Part shown: positions 47,882-57,700 of the stretch, piece by piece
Position numbering within the stretch: position 1 is the stretch's first letter
Layout of the letters: each line of letters starts with the position of its first letter
Assembly: GCF_002939385.1 (NCBI RefSeq)
Contig: NZ_MULI01000003.1
Location: forward strand, 62,001 to 126,000
DNA: 64,000 nucleotides
DNA from: Streptomyces sp. MH60
Lineage (GTDB): Bacteria; Actinomycetota; Actinomycetes; Streptomycetales; Streptomycetaceae
Direction of reading: 5' to 3'
Notes under the pieces: model-generated
What the model was told of the DNA's origin: nothing
Database searches by the model: none
What the model saw: the letters and a program-made list of their open reading frames with translations, nothing else
Translations under genes and position numbers: made by a program

Positions 47882-48735
47882 CGGCCGTACCCGCCGACGC
47901 CCCCGCACCGGCCCGGACCGTACGGCGTGCCCGGCGCCCGGTCGCCGCGCTCGTCGCCACCGGCTTCCTCGCCCTGGTCGTGCTCGCCGCCGTGTCCGCC
48001 CCGCTGCTCGCGCCGTACGCCCCCGACGCCGTCGACCTGTCGTCCTCCCTGGTCGGCACCAGCGGCGAGCACCTGCTCGGCACCGACGCCTCCGGCCAGG
48101 ACCTGCTCTCCCGCGTGCTGTACGGCGCGCGCACCAGTCTCGTCGCTCCCGTGCTGCTGCTGGCGCTCGCCGCCGCCATCGGGGTCAGCCTGGGCACCCT
48201 GGCCGCCTGGCGGGGCGGCTGGATCGACGCCTTCGTCTCCCGGCTGACCGACGTGATGTACGCCTTCCCCGGGCTGCTGTTCGTCGTACTGATCATCGCC
48301 GTCTTCGGCACCGGCATGACCACCTCGGTGCTCGGCCTCGGCCTCGCCTTCGCGCCCACGATCGCCAAGTACACCCGCAGCGTGGCCCTGACGGAGCGCG
48401 CCAAGCCCTACGTCGACGCCTACCGGGTGCAGGGCATGGGCGGCGCACGGATCTGCGTACGCCACCTCGTGCCCAACCTCGCCCGGTCGATCGCCGGATA
48501 CCTGGTGGTCCTCTTCGGCGAGGCACTGATGAGCCTGGCCACCCTCAGCTACCTCGGCTTCGGCACCCAGCCGCCCAGCTCCGACTGGGGACTGATGGTG
48601 CAGGAGGGGCAGTCGGCCATCGTGCAGGGCGCGTTGCTGCCCGCGCTGGTGCCCGGCACCGCCATCGCCGCCGTCGTCGTGGCCTTCAACGTCGCCGGGG
48701 TACACCTGGCCGACCGGCTCGGAACCAGGAGGTAG
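47878..48735 (+). CDS. ABC transporter permease (DppC-like)
   Basis: A 285-residue permease. LLGTDASGQDLLSRVLYGARTSL is the DppC family signature, followed by six helices and the EAA loop DAYRVQGMGGARICVRHLVPNLA. The C-terminal LSYLGFGTQPPSSDWGLMVQEG is characteristic. It starts within the stop codon of the dppB-like gene and stops seven bases before the first ATPase gene. Confidence 0.93.
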   Translation: MTAVPADAPAPARTVRRARRPVAALVATGFLALVVLAAVSAPLLAPYAPDAVDLSSSLVGTSGEHLLGTDASGQDLLSRVLYGARTSLVAPVLLLALAAAIGVSLGTLAAWRGGWIDAFVSRLTDVMYAFPGLLFVVLIIAVFGTGMTTSVLGLGLAFAPTIAKYTRSVALTERAKPYVDAYRVQGMGGARICVRHLVPNLARSIAGYLVVLFGEALMSLATLSYLGFGTQPPSSDWGLMVQEGQSAIVQGALLPALVPGTAIAAVVVAFNVAGVHLADRLGTRR

Positions 48736-48742
48736 CCACACC

Positions 48743-49729
48743 GTGCTGCTCGACATCGACCGACTCACCGTCCACCTGCCCGGCGCCGCCCGCCCGCTCC
48801 TCGCCGACGTGTCCCTGCGCGTCGCCGCGGGCGAAGTCGTCGGCCTCGTCGGCGAATCCGGCTCCGGCAAGTCCACCACCGCCAAGGCCGTACTCCGTGT
48901 CCTGCCCGACGACGCCGCGGCACACGGGCGGGTGACGGTCGCCGGCACCGACGTGCTGACCATGACCCCCGCCGCGCTGCGCGAGCACCGGGCCCGGCGC
49001 GTGGCGATGATCCACCAGAACCCGCGCTCGGCCCTCAACCCCGTCCACCGAGTGGGCGACTTCCTCGTCGAACGCCTCCTGCGCACCGGTGACCACGACC
49101 GCCGCACCGCCCGCGACCACGCCGTCGAACTCCTCGACAGCGTCGGCCTGAACGATCCGGCACACCGCCTGCGCCAGTACCCGCACGAACTGTCCGGCGG
49201 CATGCTCCAACGCGTCGTGATCGCCGGCGCCCTGGCCGCCGGCCCCGACCTGGTCCTGGCCGACGAGTCCACCAGCGCCCTGGACGTCACCACCCAGGCG
49301 GAGATCCTCGCCCTGCTGCGCGACCTGGGGCAACGGCGGGAGACGGGCATGCTGTTCATCACCCACGACCTGCACCTGGCCGCCGCGTACTGCGACCGCG
49401 TGTACGTCATGTACGCGGGCCGCATCGTGGAACACCGGCCGGGACGGAGTCTCTTCGACCACGCCCGCCACCCCTACACCCGCGGACTGCTCGACTGCTC
49501 GCCCGAACTCGGCGTGTCCCGCCCCCTGCGGCCCATCCCCGGCCGGCCCCCGTCGCTCGCGGACGGATCCGACGGCTGTCCGTTCGCCGCGCGGTGCCCC
49601 CAGGCCGAGTCCGCCTGCGAGGTGTGGACCCCACAGGCGACAGAACTCCCCGACGGCGGCGAGGCCGCCTGCCGCCGGCTGCCCGAAGCGGCGGCCACCG
49701 CCGGAGCGACTGCGAGGAACATCCCGTGA
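48743..49729 (+). CDS. ABC transporter ATP-binding protein (DppD-like)
   Basis: A 328-residue ATPase: Walker A VGESGSGKSTTAKA, Q-loop HQNPRSALNP, signature LSGGMLQRVVIAGAL, Walker B LVLADESTSALD and the switch His in FITHDLHLAA. The C-terminal oligopeptide domain has the Cys pattern CPFAARCPQAESACEVW, which in this family can hold an iron-sulfur cluster. GTG start. It overlaps the next ATPase by GTGA. Confidence 0.94.
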   Translation: MLLDIDRLTVHLPGAARPLLADVSLRVAAGEVVGLVGESGSGKSTTAKAVLRVLPDDAAAHGRVTVAGTDVLTMTPAALREHRARRVAMIHQNPRSALNPVHRVGDFLVERLLRTGDHDRRTARDHAVELLDSVGLNDPAHRLRQYPHELSGGMLQRVVIAGALAAGPDLVLADESTSALDVTTQAEILALLRDLGQRRETGMLFITHDLHLAAAYCDRVYVMYAGRIVEHRPGRSLFDHARHPYTRGLLDCSPELGVSRPLRPIPGRPPSLADGSDGCPFAARCPQAESACEVWTPQATELPDGGEAACRRLPEAAATAGATARNIP

Positions 49730-50583
49730 CCACCCCGAAAGCCGTGCCCCCGGCCCCACCGCTGCTCATCGCCGACGGGCTGCGCAAGACCTACCGGCTC
49801 CCCGGCGGAGACAGCCTGGCCGCCGCGGACGACGTGTCCTTCACCCTGCCGACGGGCGGGTCGGTCGGGATCGTCGGCGAGTCGGGCTCCGGCAAGACGA
49901 CCGTCGCCCGCATGCTCGTCGGACTCGTACGGCCCGACGCGGGAACGATCTCCGTCGACGGACGGGACCGGACGGCGGGCCGACGCCGCGGCCGCGGCGC
50001 ACGCCTCGCCCGGGCCCGGGAGATCCAGATGGTTTTCCAGGACCCGTACCTCTCACTCGACCCCCGGCTGACCGCACGCCAGTGCCTGGCCACGTCGCTG
50101 AGCCTGCACGGCGCGACCGACGTGGACGGACGGATCGAGGAACTCCTGGACCGGGTCGGCCTCGGCTCCCGCGAGGCCGCCGCCCGCCCGCACGAGATGT
50201 CCGGCGGGCAGCAGCAGCGGCTGGCCATCGCCCGCGCCCTGGCGGTGGACCCGCGGGTCCTCGTCCTCGACGAGGCGGTGGCCGCACTGGACGTGTCCAT
50301 CCAGTCGCAGATCCTGCGGCTGCTCGTCGACATCCGGGAGGACACCGGCCTCGCCCTCGTCTTCATCAGCCACGACCTCGCCGTGGTCCAGCACGTCACC
50401 GACGAGACGGTGGTGATGCGACGCGGCACCGTCGTCGAACAGGGCCCCACGGAGCGGCTGCTGAGCGCTCCCGAGAACGAGTACACCCGGCTGCTGCTGG
50501 CCTCGGTTCCCCGCCGCGGCTGGGACCCGGCGGCCGCGGTACGGGCCCGCAGGACCGCCGCGGCGGGCGGGGCGCGCCACTGA
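49726..50583 (+). CDS. ABC transporter ATP-binding protein (DppF-like)
   Basis: A 285-residue ATPase: Walker A VGESGSGKTTVARM, Q-loop FQDPYLSLDPRLT, signature MSGGQQQRLAIARAL, Walker B VLVLDEAVAALDVSIQ and switch His FISHDLAVVQ. The C-terminal tail is shorter than in DppD and lacks the Cys cluster. With the SBP, two permeases and DppD-like protein, it completes a full peptide-type importer. Confidence 0.94.
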   Translation: MTTPKAVPPAPPLLIADGLRKTYRLPGGDSLAAADDVSFTLPTGGSVGIVGESGSGKTTVARMLVGLVRPDAGTISVDGRDRTAGRRRGRGARLARAREIQMVFQDPYLSLDPRLTARQCLATSLSLHGATDVDGRIEELLDRVGLGSREAAARPHEMSGGQQQRLAIARALAVDPRVLVLDEAVAALDVSIQSQILRLLVDIREDTGLALVFISHDLAVVQHVTDETVVMRRGTVVEQGPTERLLSAPENEYTRLLLASVPRRGWDPAAAVRARRTAAAGGARH

Positions 50584-50741
50584 GCGCACACTCGGCTCGG
50601 TCCGTGCGGCAGGGAAGGCAGACCTCCGAACGGCCCTGCTCGGTTGGTCGGTTCTCCGGCCCTGAGCTGGACTGGGATCGTCGGCCCCGACCGGGCGGGC
50701 CGCGCGCTGCCCACGGGCGGCCGACGATCAAGGAGCCCCAC

Positions 50742-51299
50742 ATGAAGCAGCACACCAGGACGGTCACGGCCCTGGCCTCCGTCTTCCTGCTCGCCACGGC
50801 GGCGGCGGGGTGTTCGGACAGCGGCGGCGACAGCGCCGGGGACGGCACCGAGACCCACAACGCCGCAGCCGACCTGGACACCGACGTGGTGCCGGCCGCC
50901 ACCTCGTCCACCTCCACCGCCGTCGACGTCAAGAACGGCACCTACGGAAAGATGCTCGTCGACGAGAAGGGCCGGACGCTCTACCTGTTCGAGAAGGACA
51001 AGAAGGACAAGTCGATGTGCAACGGGGACTGCGCCAAGGCGTGGCCGCCGTTCACCGTCAAGGCGGAACCGACCGTGGGCGACGGGGTCAAGAAGGATCT
51101 GCTCAAGACGATCAAACGCGACGACGGTTCCGAGCAGGTGACGTACAACGGGCACCCGCTGTACCGGTTCGCCGACGACCAGAAGGCCGGCGACACCAAC
51201 GGTCAGGACGTCGATGCCTTCGGCGCCAAGTGGTTCGTCGTCGACCCCGAGGGCAAGAAGATCACCACCAAGCCCCAGAACAACGACGGCGGGTACTGA
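50742..51299 (+). CDS. SCO0930-like lipoprotein with COG4315 repeats
   Basis: A 185-residue lipoprotein (signal LASVFLLATAAAGC, C24), with a Ser/Thr/Asp-rich linker and two copies of the secreted lipoprotein_15 repeat: MLVDEKGRTLYLFEKDKKDKSMCNGDCAKAWPPF and then VTYNGHPLYRFADDQKAGDTNGQDVDAFGAKWFVV. The first repeat carries the conserved Cys pair MCNGDCAKAW. The family is widespread and linked to redox or electron transfer at the cell surface, but has no proven activity. AAGGAG is six bases before the ATG. It leads a three-gene unit with a copper protein and a membrane protein. Confidence 0.87.
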   Translation: MKQHTRTVTALASVFLLATAAAGCSDSGGDSAGDGTETHNAAADLDTDVVPAATSSTSTAVDVKNGTYGKMLVDEKGRTLYLFEKDKKDKSMCNGDCAKAWPPFTVKAEPTVGDGVKKDLLKTIKRDDGSEQVTYNGHPLYRFADDQKAGDTNGQDVDAFGAKWFVVDPEGKKITTKPQNNDGGY

Positions 51300-51337
51300 C
51301 CCCGGCCCGGTCAGGCCGACGAACGCTCGGAGACAGC

Positions 51338-51739
51338 ATGCCGTTCTCGTTCCCCACGGGCCCGGCCCGGACCGCCGCGGCCACCGCCTGCGCGCTCGTT
51401 CTGACGTCCCTCCTCGGCTGTTCGAACGGAGGAGGCGGTGGCGGCGGCGGTGAGACCGCGTCGACCGCCGGTCCGTCCGCCGGCAGTGGGACTCGGGTCA
51501 CCATCAACGACTTCAAGTTCCAGCCGGCCTCCCTGGCCGTCTCCCCGGGGGCGACGATCACCGTCGTCAACGACGACACGACCACGCACACGCTGACGGC
51601 GACCAAGGGCGGTGCCTTCGACACCGGGGACATCGACCCGGGCAAGAGCGCCACCTTCACGGCGCCGTCGAAGCCGGGAGACTTCCCGTACGACTGCACG
51701 ATCCATCCCTTCATGAAGGGCACGCTCACCGTCAAGTGA
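51338..51739 (+). CDS. Cupredoxin lipoprotein (plastocyanin/amicyanin-like)
   Basis: A 133-residue blue-copper-type lipoprotein. The signal ends at C28 (LTSLLGCSN), and a Gly-rich run forms a flexible linker. The cupredoxin domain has the full type-1 site: H84 (TTHTLTA), C120, H123 and M126 in YDCTIHPFMKG. A short one-electron carrier anchored outside the membrane is the likely role, with the SCO0930-like lipoprotein as a possible partner. Confidence 0.88.
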   Translation: MPFSFPTGPARTAAATACALVLTSLLGCSNGGGGGGGGETASTAGPSAGSGTRVTINDFKFQPASLAVSPGATITVVNDDTTTHTLTATKGGAFDTGDIDPGKSATFTAPSKPGDFPYDCTIHPFMKGTLTVK

Positions 51740-51782
51740 GACCCGGCCGGCGTACCGTCCGTGCCGCGAATGGAGATCTGCC

Positions 51783-52226
51783 ATGTCCTCCCAGCCCACC
51801 GGCCCGCCCGCGCGCCGTGGTGACGTCGGCCGCCTGGTCAGGGGCGCGGCCCGGCTCCTCGCCGCGGCCTGCCTCGCCGTGGACGCGTATGTCCACGCGG
51901 ATCTGGCCGACCAGTACGACGGCATCTCGGCGAGTATCAGCCAGGGGAACCTCTTCCGCATCGAGGCCGCACTCGCGGCGCTGGCCGCCGTGCTCGTCCT
52001 CCTCTGGCGCCGCCTTCCCGGTGACCTCTTCGCCACCGCGGTGGCGGCGGGCGGGCTGGCGCTCCTGCTCGTGTACCGCTACGTGGACGTCGGCGAACTG
52101 GGACCGGTCCCGAACATGTACGAGCCGATCTGGTTCGGCGAGAAGGAGGCCACCGCCGTGGCGCAGGCGGTCGCCGTAGTCGCCCTGGTGTACCTGCTGC
52201 TCGTCCGACCCCGGGGACGGCACTGA
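51783..52226 (+). CDS. Small membrane protein of the copper/lipoprotein unit
   Basis: A 147-residue protein with four hydrophobic segments (residues about 20-37, 62-75, 80-98, 125-141). Between helices 1 and 2 is HADLADQYDGISASISQGNLFRIEA, and between 3 and 4 an acidic outer loop, VDVGELGPVPNMYEPIWFGEKEAT. The pattern is a known conserved hypothetical in Streptomyces next to cupredoxin genes, but I cannot name it. It is spaced 43 bases from the cupredoxin gene, on the same strand. Confidence 0.7.
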   Translation: MSSQPTGPPARRGDVGRLVRGAARLLAAACLAVDAYVHADLADQYDGISASISQGNLFRIEAALAALAAVLVLLWRRLPGDLFATAVAAGGLALLLVYRYVDVGELGPVPNMYEPIWFGEKEATAVAQAVAVVALVYLLLVRPRGRH

Positions 52227-52355
52227 ACGCCCGCGACGGAGCCGGCCGGCACCGGAGCCCCGGCGACGGGTGCCGGTCGCGGCGATGCCGGGGAGGGGGA
52301 CGCGGCCGCTCGGGGCGGCGGGACCGGAATGACCGGTGGCGCAGGGCCGAGCGGG

Positions 52356-54347
52356 TCATACCTGGTCCGGCACGCTCGGCGCGGCGGGGTGGGGGATGCT
52401 CGGGGCCGGGGCGTACTGGGCCGCCTGCGCGTCGAACATGGCGGCGTACCGGCCGCGGGCGGCGACGAGTTCGTCGTGGGTGCCGTGCTCGGCGAGGTGT
52501 CCGTCGTTGAGGACGTAGATGTGGTCGGCGTGGCGGACGCCGGACATGCGGTGGGTCACCAGGACGACCGCGCGGTTCGGGGCGGCGAGGCGGCGGATGC
52601 GGTCGAACGCCTCGATCTCGGCCTCGGGGTCGAGGGCGGAGGTCGGTTCGTCCACGATGAGGATGCCGTCCGCCTGGGAGGTCGAGCTGCGCCAGTGCGT
52701 GCGGGCCAGGCCGACCTTCTGCCATTCGCCGCCGGACAGTTCGATGGCGCCGCGGAACACGCGGGCCAGCAGGCTGCGCAGGCCGTCGGGGAGTTTGGCG
52801 ATGACGGGGCCGGCGACGGCGTAGTCGACCGAGGGTTCGAGGTCCTTGTCGGTCGCGGGGTGGTCGGGGCGGCCGAGGCGGATGTTCATCGCGGCGGTCA
52901 CGGGCCAGTGCTGGAAGTCCTGGGTGAGCAGGGACACGCGTGCGAAGACCTGGGTGCGGTCGAGGCCGGTGAGGTCGGCGTCGCCCCAGCGCAGGGTGCC
53001 GGTATCGGGCAGCAGCATGCCGGAGAGGATCTTCATCAGGGTGCTCTTGCCGGAGCCGTTCTCGCCGACCACCGCGGTGACGGACCCCATCGGCAGTGTC
53101 AGGGAGACCCCGTCCAGGGCCGCGGTGTCCCGGTCGGGATAGCGGTAGGTGACCTGATCGAGAACGCTCTCCTCGACCCGCTCGGGGACGGGCGCACCGC
53201 CGGTCGGGAGCGTTCGCCGGGCGGCCTGGGTGAGGAAGCGTCCGTGGTCGCGGACGTAGAGGCTCTCCTCGTGCAGTTGGTTGACGTTCATCACCAGCGC
53301 GCCCAGGCTCGCCGAGCCGGTACGTACGGCGATGACGGCGGTTCCGGCGACGGCGAGGCTCATGTGCCCGGCGAGGATCAGCCAGAACATGGCTCCGTAG
53401 GTCGCGGCCATCGCCAGGCCGGACAGGGCGGAGGCGGCCCACTCGGTCAGCGCTTTGCTCGACGCGAGGCGCTCCTGTTCGGCTTCGGCGCTCTCGGCCA
53501 TGCGCTCGTAGCGGCTGAGGAGGAAGGCGCCGACGGCATGAAGCCGGACCTCCTGTGCGGCGCTGCGTTCGGTGAGCAGGTTGCCGATCAGCCGGCTGGC
53601 TCGCACGTGCTCGATCCAGCTCATCACCGACACGTACCGCTCCTGGGCCACGCGCATGGCGCCCCAACCGCGCGGGGCGGCGATGAGGAGCAGCATGGGC
53701 AGCAGCACGGGGTGCAGTACGAGCAGGACGCCCGCGGTGGTGATCAGGGAGATGAGGCCGTTCAGCGCCGCGACGCAGGCACTGATCATGCGACGGGCGG
53801 AACCGGGGCCGTGCTGGGCGATGTCCACCAGCCGCCGGAAGTCGGGGTCGTCGATGGCCTCCAGTTCGACGCCGGCCGCGGCGGCCAGGTACTGCGTGGT
53901 GGCGATCCGCTCGACCTTGGGCTCCAGCCGCCCCGCGCGGGACGTGGACCACGCGGACAGGGCGGAATTGACGACGCCGATGGCGGCGGCGGCCAGCAGA
54001 CCGGGCAGCAGGGCATGCAGCCGCTCGGCAGCGCTGCCGGTGCCGGCCAGCAGGGCATGCATGACGGCGTTGACGGCGAGCAGGCCGGCGGCCGCGGCGA
54101 TGCCCTGGCCGATCTCGCTGACCCCGACCGAGAGCAGGGCACGCCGGTCGGCCTGCCAGGCCAGGCGCAGCGTGGCCCCGACGAGGGCGGGCATGGAACG
54201 CAGCGCGGACATCATGGTCAGGTCCAGGGTCGCGTGCTCGTGCTGGGACCAGCCCATGTCGTAGCGCAGGGGACCGCCGAACAGCTCGTGTTCGGCGTCG
54301 GACACCTGCGGGTCGGCCATCGTGACCCGTCCGAAGAACCTTTTCAC
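52356..54347 (-). CDS. ABC exporter, fused permease-ATPase
   Basis: A 663-residue half-transporter. About residues 45-340 contain six membrane helices, and the ATPase domain (390-610) has Walker A VGENGSGKSTLMKIL, signature ELSGGEWQKVGLAR, Walker B ILIVDEPTSALDPE and switch His LVTHRMSGVRHADHIYVLNDG. The N-terminus (RYDMGWSQHEHATLDLTMMSAL) precedes the first helix and is specific to a Streptomyces exporter subgroup often found near peptide genes. GTG 54347 has GGGAG seven bases upstream and overlaps the stop of a 56-codon gene. Confidence 0.92.
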   Translation of the reverse strand: MKRFFGRVTMADPQVSDAEHELFGGPLRYDMGWSQHEHATLDLTMMSALRSMPALVGATLRLAWQADRRALLSVGVSEIGQGIAAAAGLLAVNAVMHALLAGTGSAAERLHALLPGLLAAAAIGVVNSALSAWSTSRAGRLEPKVERIATTQYLAAAAGVELEAIDDPDFRRLVDIAQHGPGSARRMISACVAALNGLISLITTAGVLLVLHPVLLPMLLLIAAPRGWGAMRVAQERYVSVMSWIEHVRASRLIGNLLTERSAAQEVRLHAVGAFLLSRYERMAESAEAEQERLASSKALTEWAASALSGLAMAATYGAMFWLILAGHMSLAVAGTAVIAVRTGSASLGALVMNVNQLHEESLYVRDHGRFLTQAARRTLPTGGAPVPERVEESVLDQVTYRYPDRDTAALDGVSLTLPMGSVTAVVGENGSGKSTLMKILSGMLLPDTGTLRWGDADLTGLDRTQVFARVSLLTQDFQHWPVTAAMNIRLGRPDHPATDKDLEPSVDYAVAGPVIAKLPDGLRSLLARVFRGAIELSGGEWQKVGLARTHWRSSTSQADGILIVDEPTSALDPEAEIEAFDRIRRLAAPNRAVVLVTHRMSGVRHADHIYVLNDGHLAEHGTHDELVAARGRYAAMFDAQAAQYAPAPSIPHPAAPSVPDQV

Positions 54348-54514
54348 AGGGCCGCTCCCGCGGGCCGGTTCAGCGCCCGGTACGACGGACCGTGCGCGAG
54401 CACGCGGAAGCCCACGCCGGCAGCCGCTCGAACACCGTCCTCCTGCGGGTAGCCGTCCCGCAAGGCGTGCTCCGCCGGCTGTGGCGGCTGCTTCTGAGTA
54501 GTGATCGAGGTCAT
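54344..54514 (-). CDS. 56-residue peptide coupled to the ABC exporter
   Basis: A short gene read leftward from ATG 54514, with GGGGGGA upstream as ribosome site, stopping at TGA 54344-54346 inside the exporter's GTG (GTGA). The peptide opens MTSITTQKQPPQPAEHALRD, continues GYPQEDGVRAAAGVGFRVLA and ends HGPSYRALNRPAGAAL. It has no cysteine, no signal sequence, a Gln/Pro-rich front and a basic-hydrophobic rear with one Tyr, one Phe and two His. It could be an exported or processed peptide, a regulatory leader peptide, or a degraded gene. I know no family that matches. Confidence 0.55.
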   Translation of the reverse strand: MTSITTQKQPPQPAEHALRDGYPQEDGVRAAAGVGFRVLAHGPSYRALNRPAGAAL

Positions 54515-54761
54515 CGTCCCCCCATGAACGGTTGCTGCGGCTCAGTCATGGGGACCAACGACTCGGCGGCGATTTCGAACACACGTCATTCGGTCGCGCC
54601 GCGGAACCCGCTGTTTGCCGGGCCAGGAGACCCTGCGGGCGCGGAACCCCGGACCAGCGGGGGCCTGGCGTCGAGTCCGAAGTGGCCGAAACGCCGACAC
54701 GGCAGAGGGCTGAGCCATGGCGACGCCCCGGCCGGCTTCGCGGCCCGTGTGGGCCAGGCCG

Positions 54762-57700
54762 TCACCGGCGCAGATCGAGGACCAGTGCCGCCGTTCCGAG
54801 TGCCGGTACGTCGACCGGTGTCGCACCGTCCGGTTCCGGACGGATGTCTCGCAGGGGCAGGCCCAGATAGGTGCTGCGGACGGCGCGGACGACGGCGAAG
54901 GGGGTGCTCAGGCGACAGGTGACGGGGACGTCGGCCAGGGACTGCAGCCGTACCAGGAGGGTGCCGCTGTCGGGGACCGTCACCCCGACGAGCCGCACCC
55001 GGGGATCGTCCAGGGCCAGGAATCGCTCCTGGGCCGGGGACGCGACCCCCGCCTGGGCCCGGGCGCGTACCGGTACGAGGGGGTGGCCGGTGACAGCGGC
55101 GACGCGTACGGCGAGTTCGTCGGCCCGCGCCTTGTCGTCCTCCGCGGTCGTCGCGAAGCCGACGCTGTAGCGGAAGACGTGGTCGAAGGCCTGCTGGGCG
55201 GGGAAGTTGGTGTCCCAGATGTTGTTGTGCACCCAGGAGAAGACGGTGGCCGGCTCCGCCTGGGGCAGCGACTGAGGGTAGGGGACGTAGGGGATCGCGA
55301 TCCCGCCGAGCTGGACGAGCGGGGCGTCGGCCGTCGCCAGTGCCGCGTGACGGGTGCCGTCGCTCAGGCTGATCCAGCGCCGCACGGCGCGCATGTGGGT
55401 CGCGGAGCCCGGCACGGTCTCGCGGCCGGTGCCCAGCACGCCGCCCGTGGACTCCGTGTGCACGGCGGGATCGTCGAGGGCGAAGGGGAAGGCGAAGAAG
55501 GCACTCTCCTTGGTGAGGGTCGCGTTCTTGTCGATGCGGTTCTCGATGTCGACGCGGGCCGCGTGGTGCGGCAGGTGCACGCGTACCCGCAGCCGACGGG
55601 TACCGGCCGGGGCGCATTCGTAGACCAGGGTCTGCCCGGTGGCGTCCGTGGTGCGGTCGACGAGGGCGGCGGGCGGCGCGGTGCTGCGGGAGGCGAGCAG
55701 GTGCATCGAGTCGTCGGCCACGGTCTTGCTGGACTGGTGGTTGAACGCGCCGGCCGTGGCGTACTCGTCGTAGACGTAGCCGTTGAAGCCGACGACGGCG
55801 TCCTGGCGGACCATCTCGCGTCCGGTCGCCTTGTCGACGACCGACGCGATGCACGCCTCGCGCAGGTCGACCGTCACGCGCAGGTGGTCGTTCTCCAGGA
55901 CGGTGCCCTCGGCGGGCGGGTTCGCCCCGTCGGCCGATGCCGGGGAGTCGGCGCCGGTGACGATGTCCAGCCGCACGGTTCCGCAGGCCGGCACGTCCGC
56001 GACCGGCACGTGCAGGAACCGCCCGGCCGCGCGGTGACGCTCGTTGCTCTGCGCCTCCTCCGTGAAGGGCAGCGGCTCGCCGGTACGCCCGTCGAGAACC
56101 CGTACCGCGTCGCCGAGCGCGACCGTGCTCTCCGGCAGGAAGAGGCGCGCGGTCTCGGTGCGCGGCCAGCTGCAGGTGTTCACGACGTAGAAGGACGCCG
56201 CCGCCTCGTCGGACGGGGCGAAGGCTTCACCGAGCAGGGCGCAAGCGGCGTCCAGGAGCGTCTCCGCGTCGTCGTGGGCGCGCATGGCCTGGGAGTACTT
56301 CCAGTGCCACTGCTTCTCGCCGGACCCGTGGCCGTGCTCGCCGTGGGTCCAGGGGTCGCCGGCGCCCCAGGTGTGCTCGTTGAACAGGGACGCGGACCGG
56401 TAGACGTCCGGTGCGGCCGAGGCGACGGCCGTGCTGCCGGGTACGCCCATCAGGTGGGCGTACCCGGCCACGGTCTGTGCCTCGGCGAGGGCCGCCTGCC
56501 CGCGCCGGGTGGCCGCCAGCGGGACGGCGCCCGCGCCGACGCCGTCGACCCACCAGTCGCTCCAGTCGCCCCGGTAGGTCTCCAGTCGGTCTCCGACGCG
56601 CTTCTCGGCGTCCTCGAAGAAGTCCTGGTTGCGTGACGCGCGCAGCCGCGGGTAAGCCCACTGTTCGTTCCAGCGGCGCACGGTGTCGGAGATGATGCGG
56701 CGCGGCGGGCCGTTGTCCGCGAACTTGCCCAGCACCCGCAGGTGCAGCACGTCCCACGGGTAGGGGTCGGCGGTGCCGGGCAGATCGAGGGCGGGGAAGC
56801 CGGGGATCCCGCGCCCCTGGTGGGGGTAGGGGAAGCTGGCGAGGGCGCCCAGGTAGGCGGGCAGCAGGTCGTCGACGTGGTCGTACGACTCGTCGAAGCC
56901 GAGGATCGAGCCCTCCATGTAGGCCAGGCCGTGCGGCGTGTCCGTGCGCCAGACCAGGACGCTGTTGCCGCTCGGCGCCTGCCAGCGGAACAGGCGCGGC
57001 AGGTGTTCCCCGCCGACGAGGTGGGGCACGGCGCGGCCGGCCCAGTTGTGCGCCACGGACAGGTAGCGGATGCCGTTGTCGGTGAGGACGTCGGGCAGGC
57101 CCACCACCTGGCCGGGCACGTCCGTCTGCATCGCCGTGGTGATGTCGATGCCGTGTCGGTCGCGCAACGCGGTGACGGGGCGCAGCAGTTCGTGCAGTTC
57201 GTCGGTGGAGCACGTTTCGGTGTGCAGGTTGAACGGCATGGCCGTGAGTTCGACGCGTCCCTCGCGCACCCGGTCCAGGAAGCTCTCCACCTGGCGCTGG
57301 GGCCGGTTGGCCCGCCAGTCCTGGAAGGAGTGGAATCCTTCGACGGCCCAGCGGAAGCGGGCCGGCTCCGGCCAGTCGTCGGTGTCGCGGCACAGTTCGA
57401 GGAGCGAGTCCAGGTAGGCGCGGCTCTCGGCCATCACCCGGCCCTGCGGGTCGGTGTAGCCGATGTCCAGGTGGGAGTGCTGCACCAGGTGCAGCGTCCA
57501 GTGGCGCTGCGGCCGGACCTCGAAGGCGATCTGGGTCCCCTCCTCGAGTTCCGGAAGTTCGATCAGGAGGGGGGTGGGTGCGGCTGCTTCCGGGACCAGA
57601 AGACGGGAGTCGTCTCCCGGTCCGGGCACGATCTCGCAGTGGACGGGGGCGCCCCCGGCGGTGGTGACACGGGCCCGGGTGATCCGCTGTCGCGGGTGTG

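Noticed and set aside
44062-50583. Part of a beta-lactam antibiotic biosynthesis cluster, because of the penicillin-acyltransferase-like gene
   Set aside because: No ACV synthetase, isopenicillin N synthase, beta-lactam synthetase or carboxyethylarginine synthase gene is present; the importer and RpiR regulator suggest catabolism.
54542-54826. A 94-codon minus-strand frame below the GH38 gene
   Set aside because: Very Arg-rich, overlaps the GH38 3' end in another frame, and lacks a convincing ribosome site or motif.
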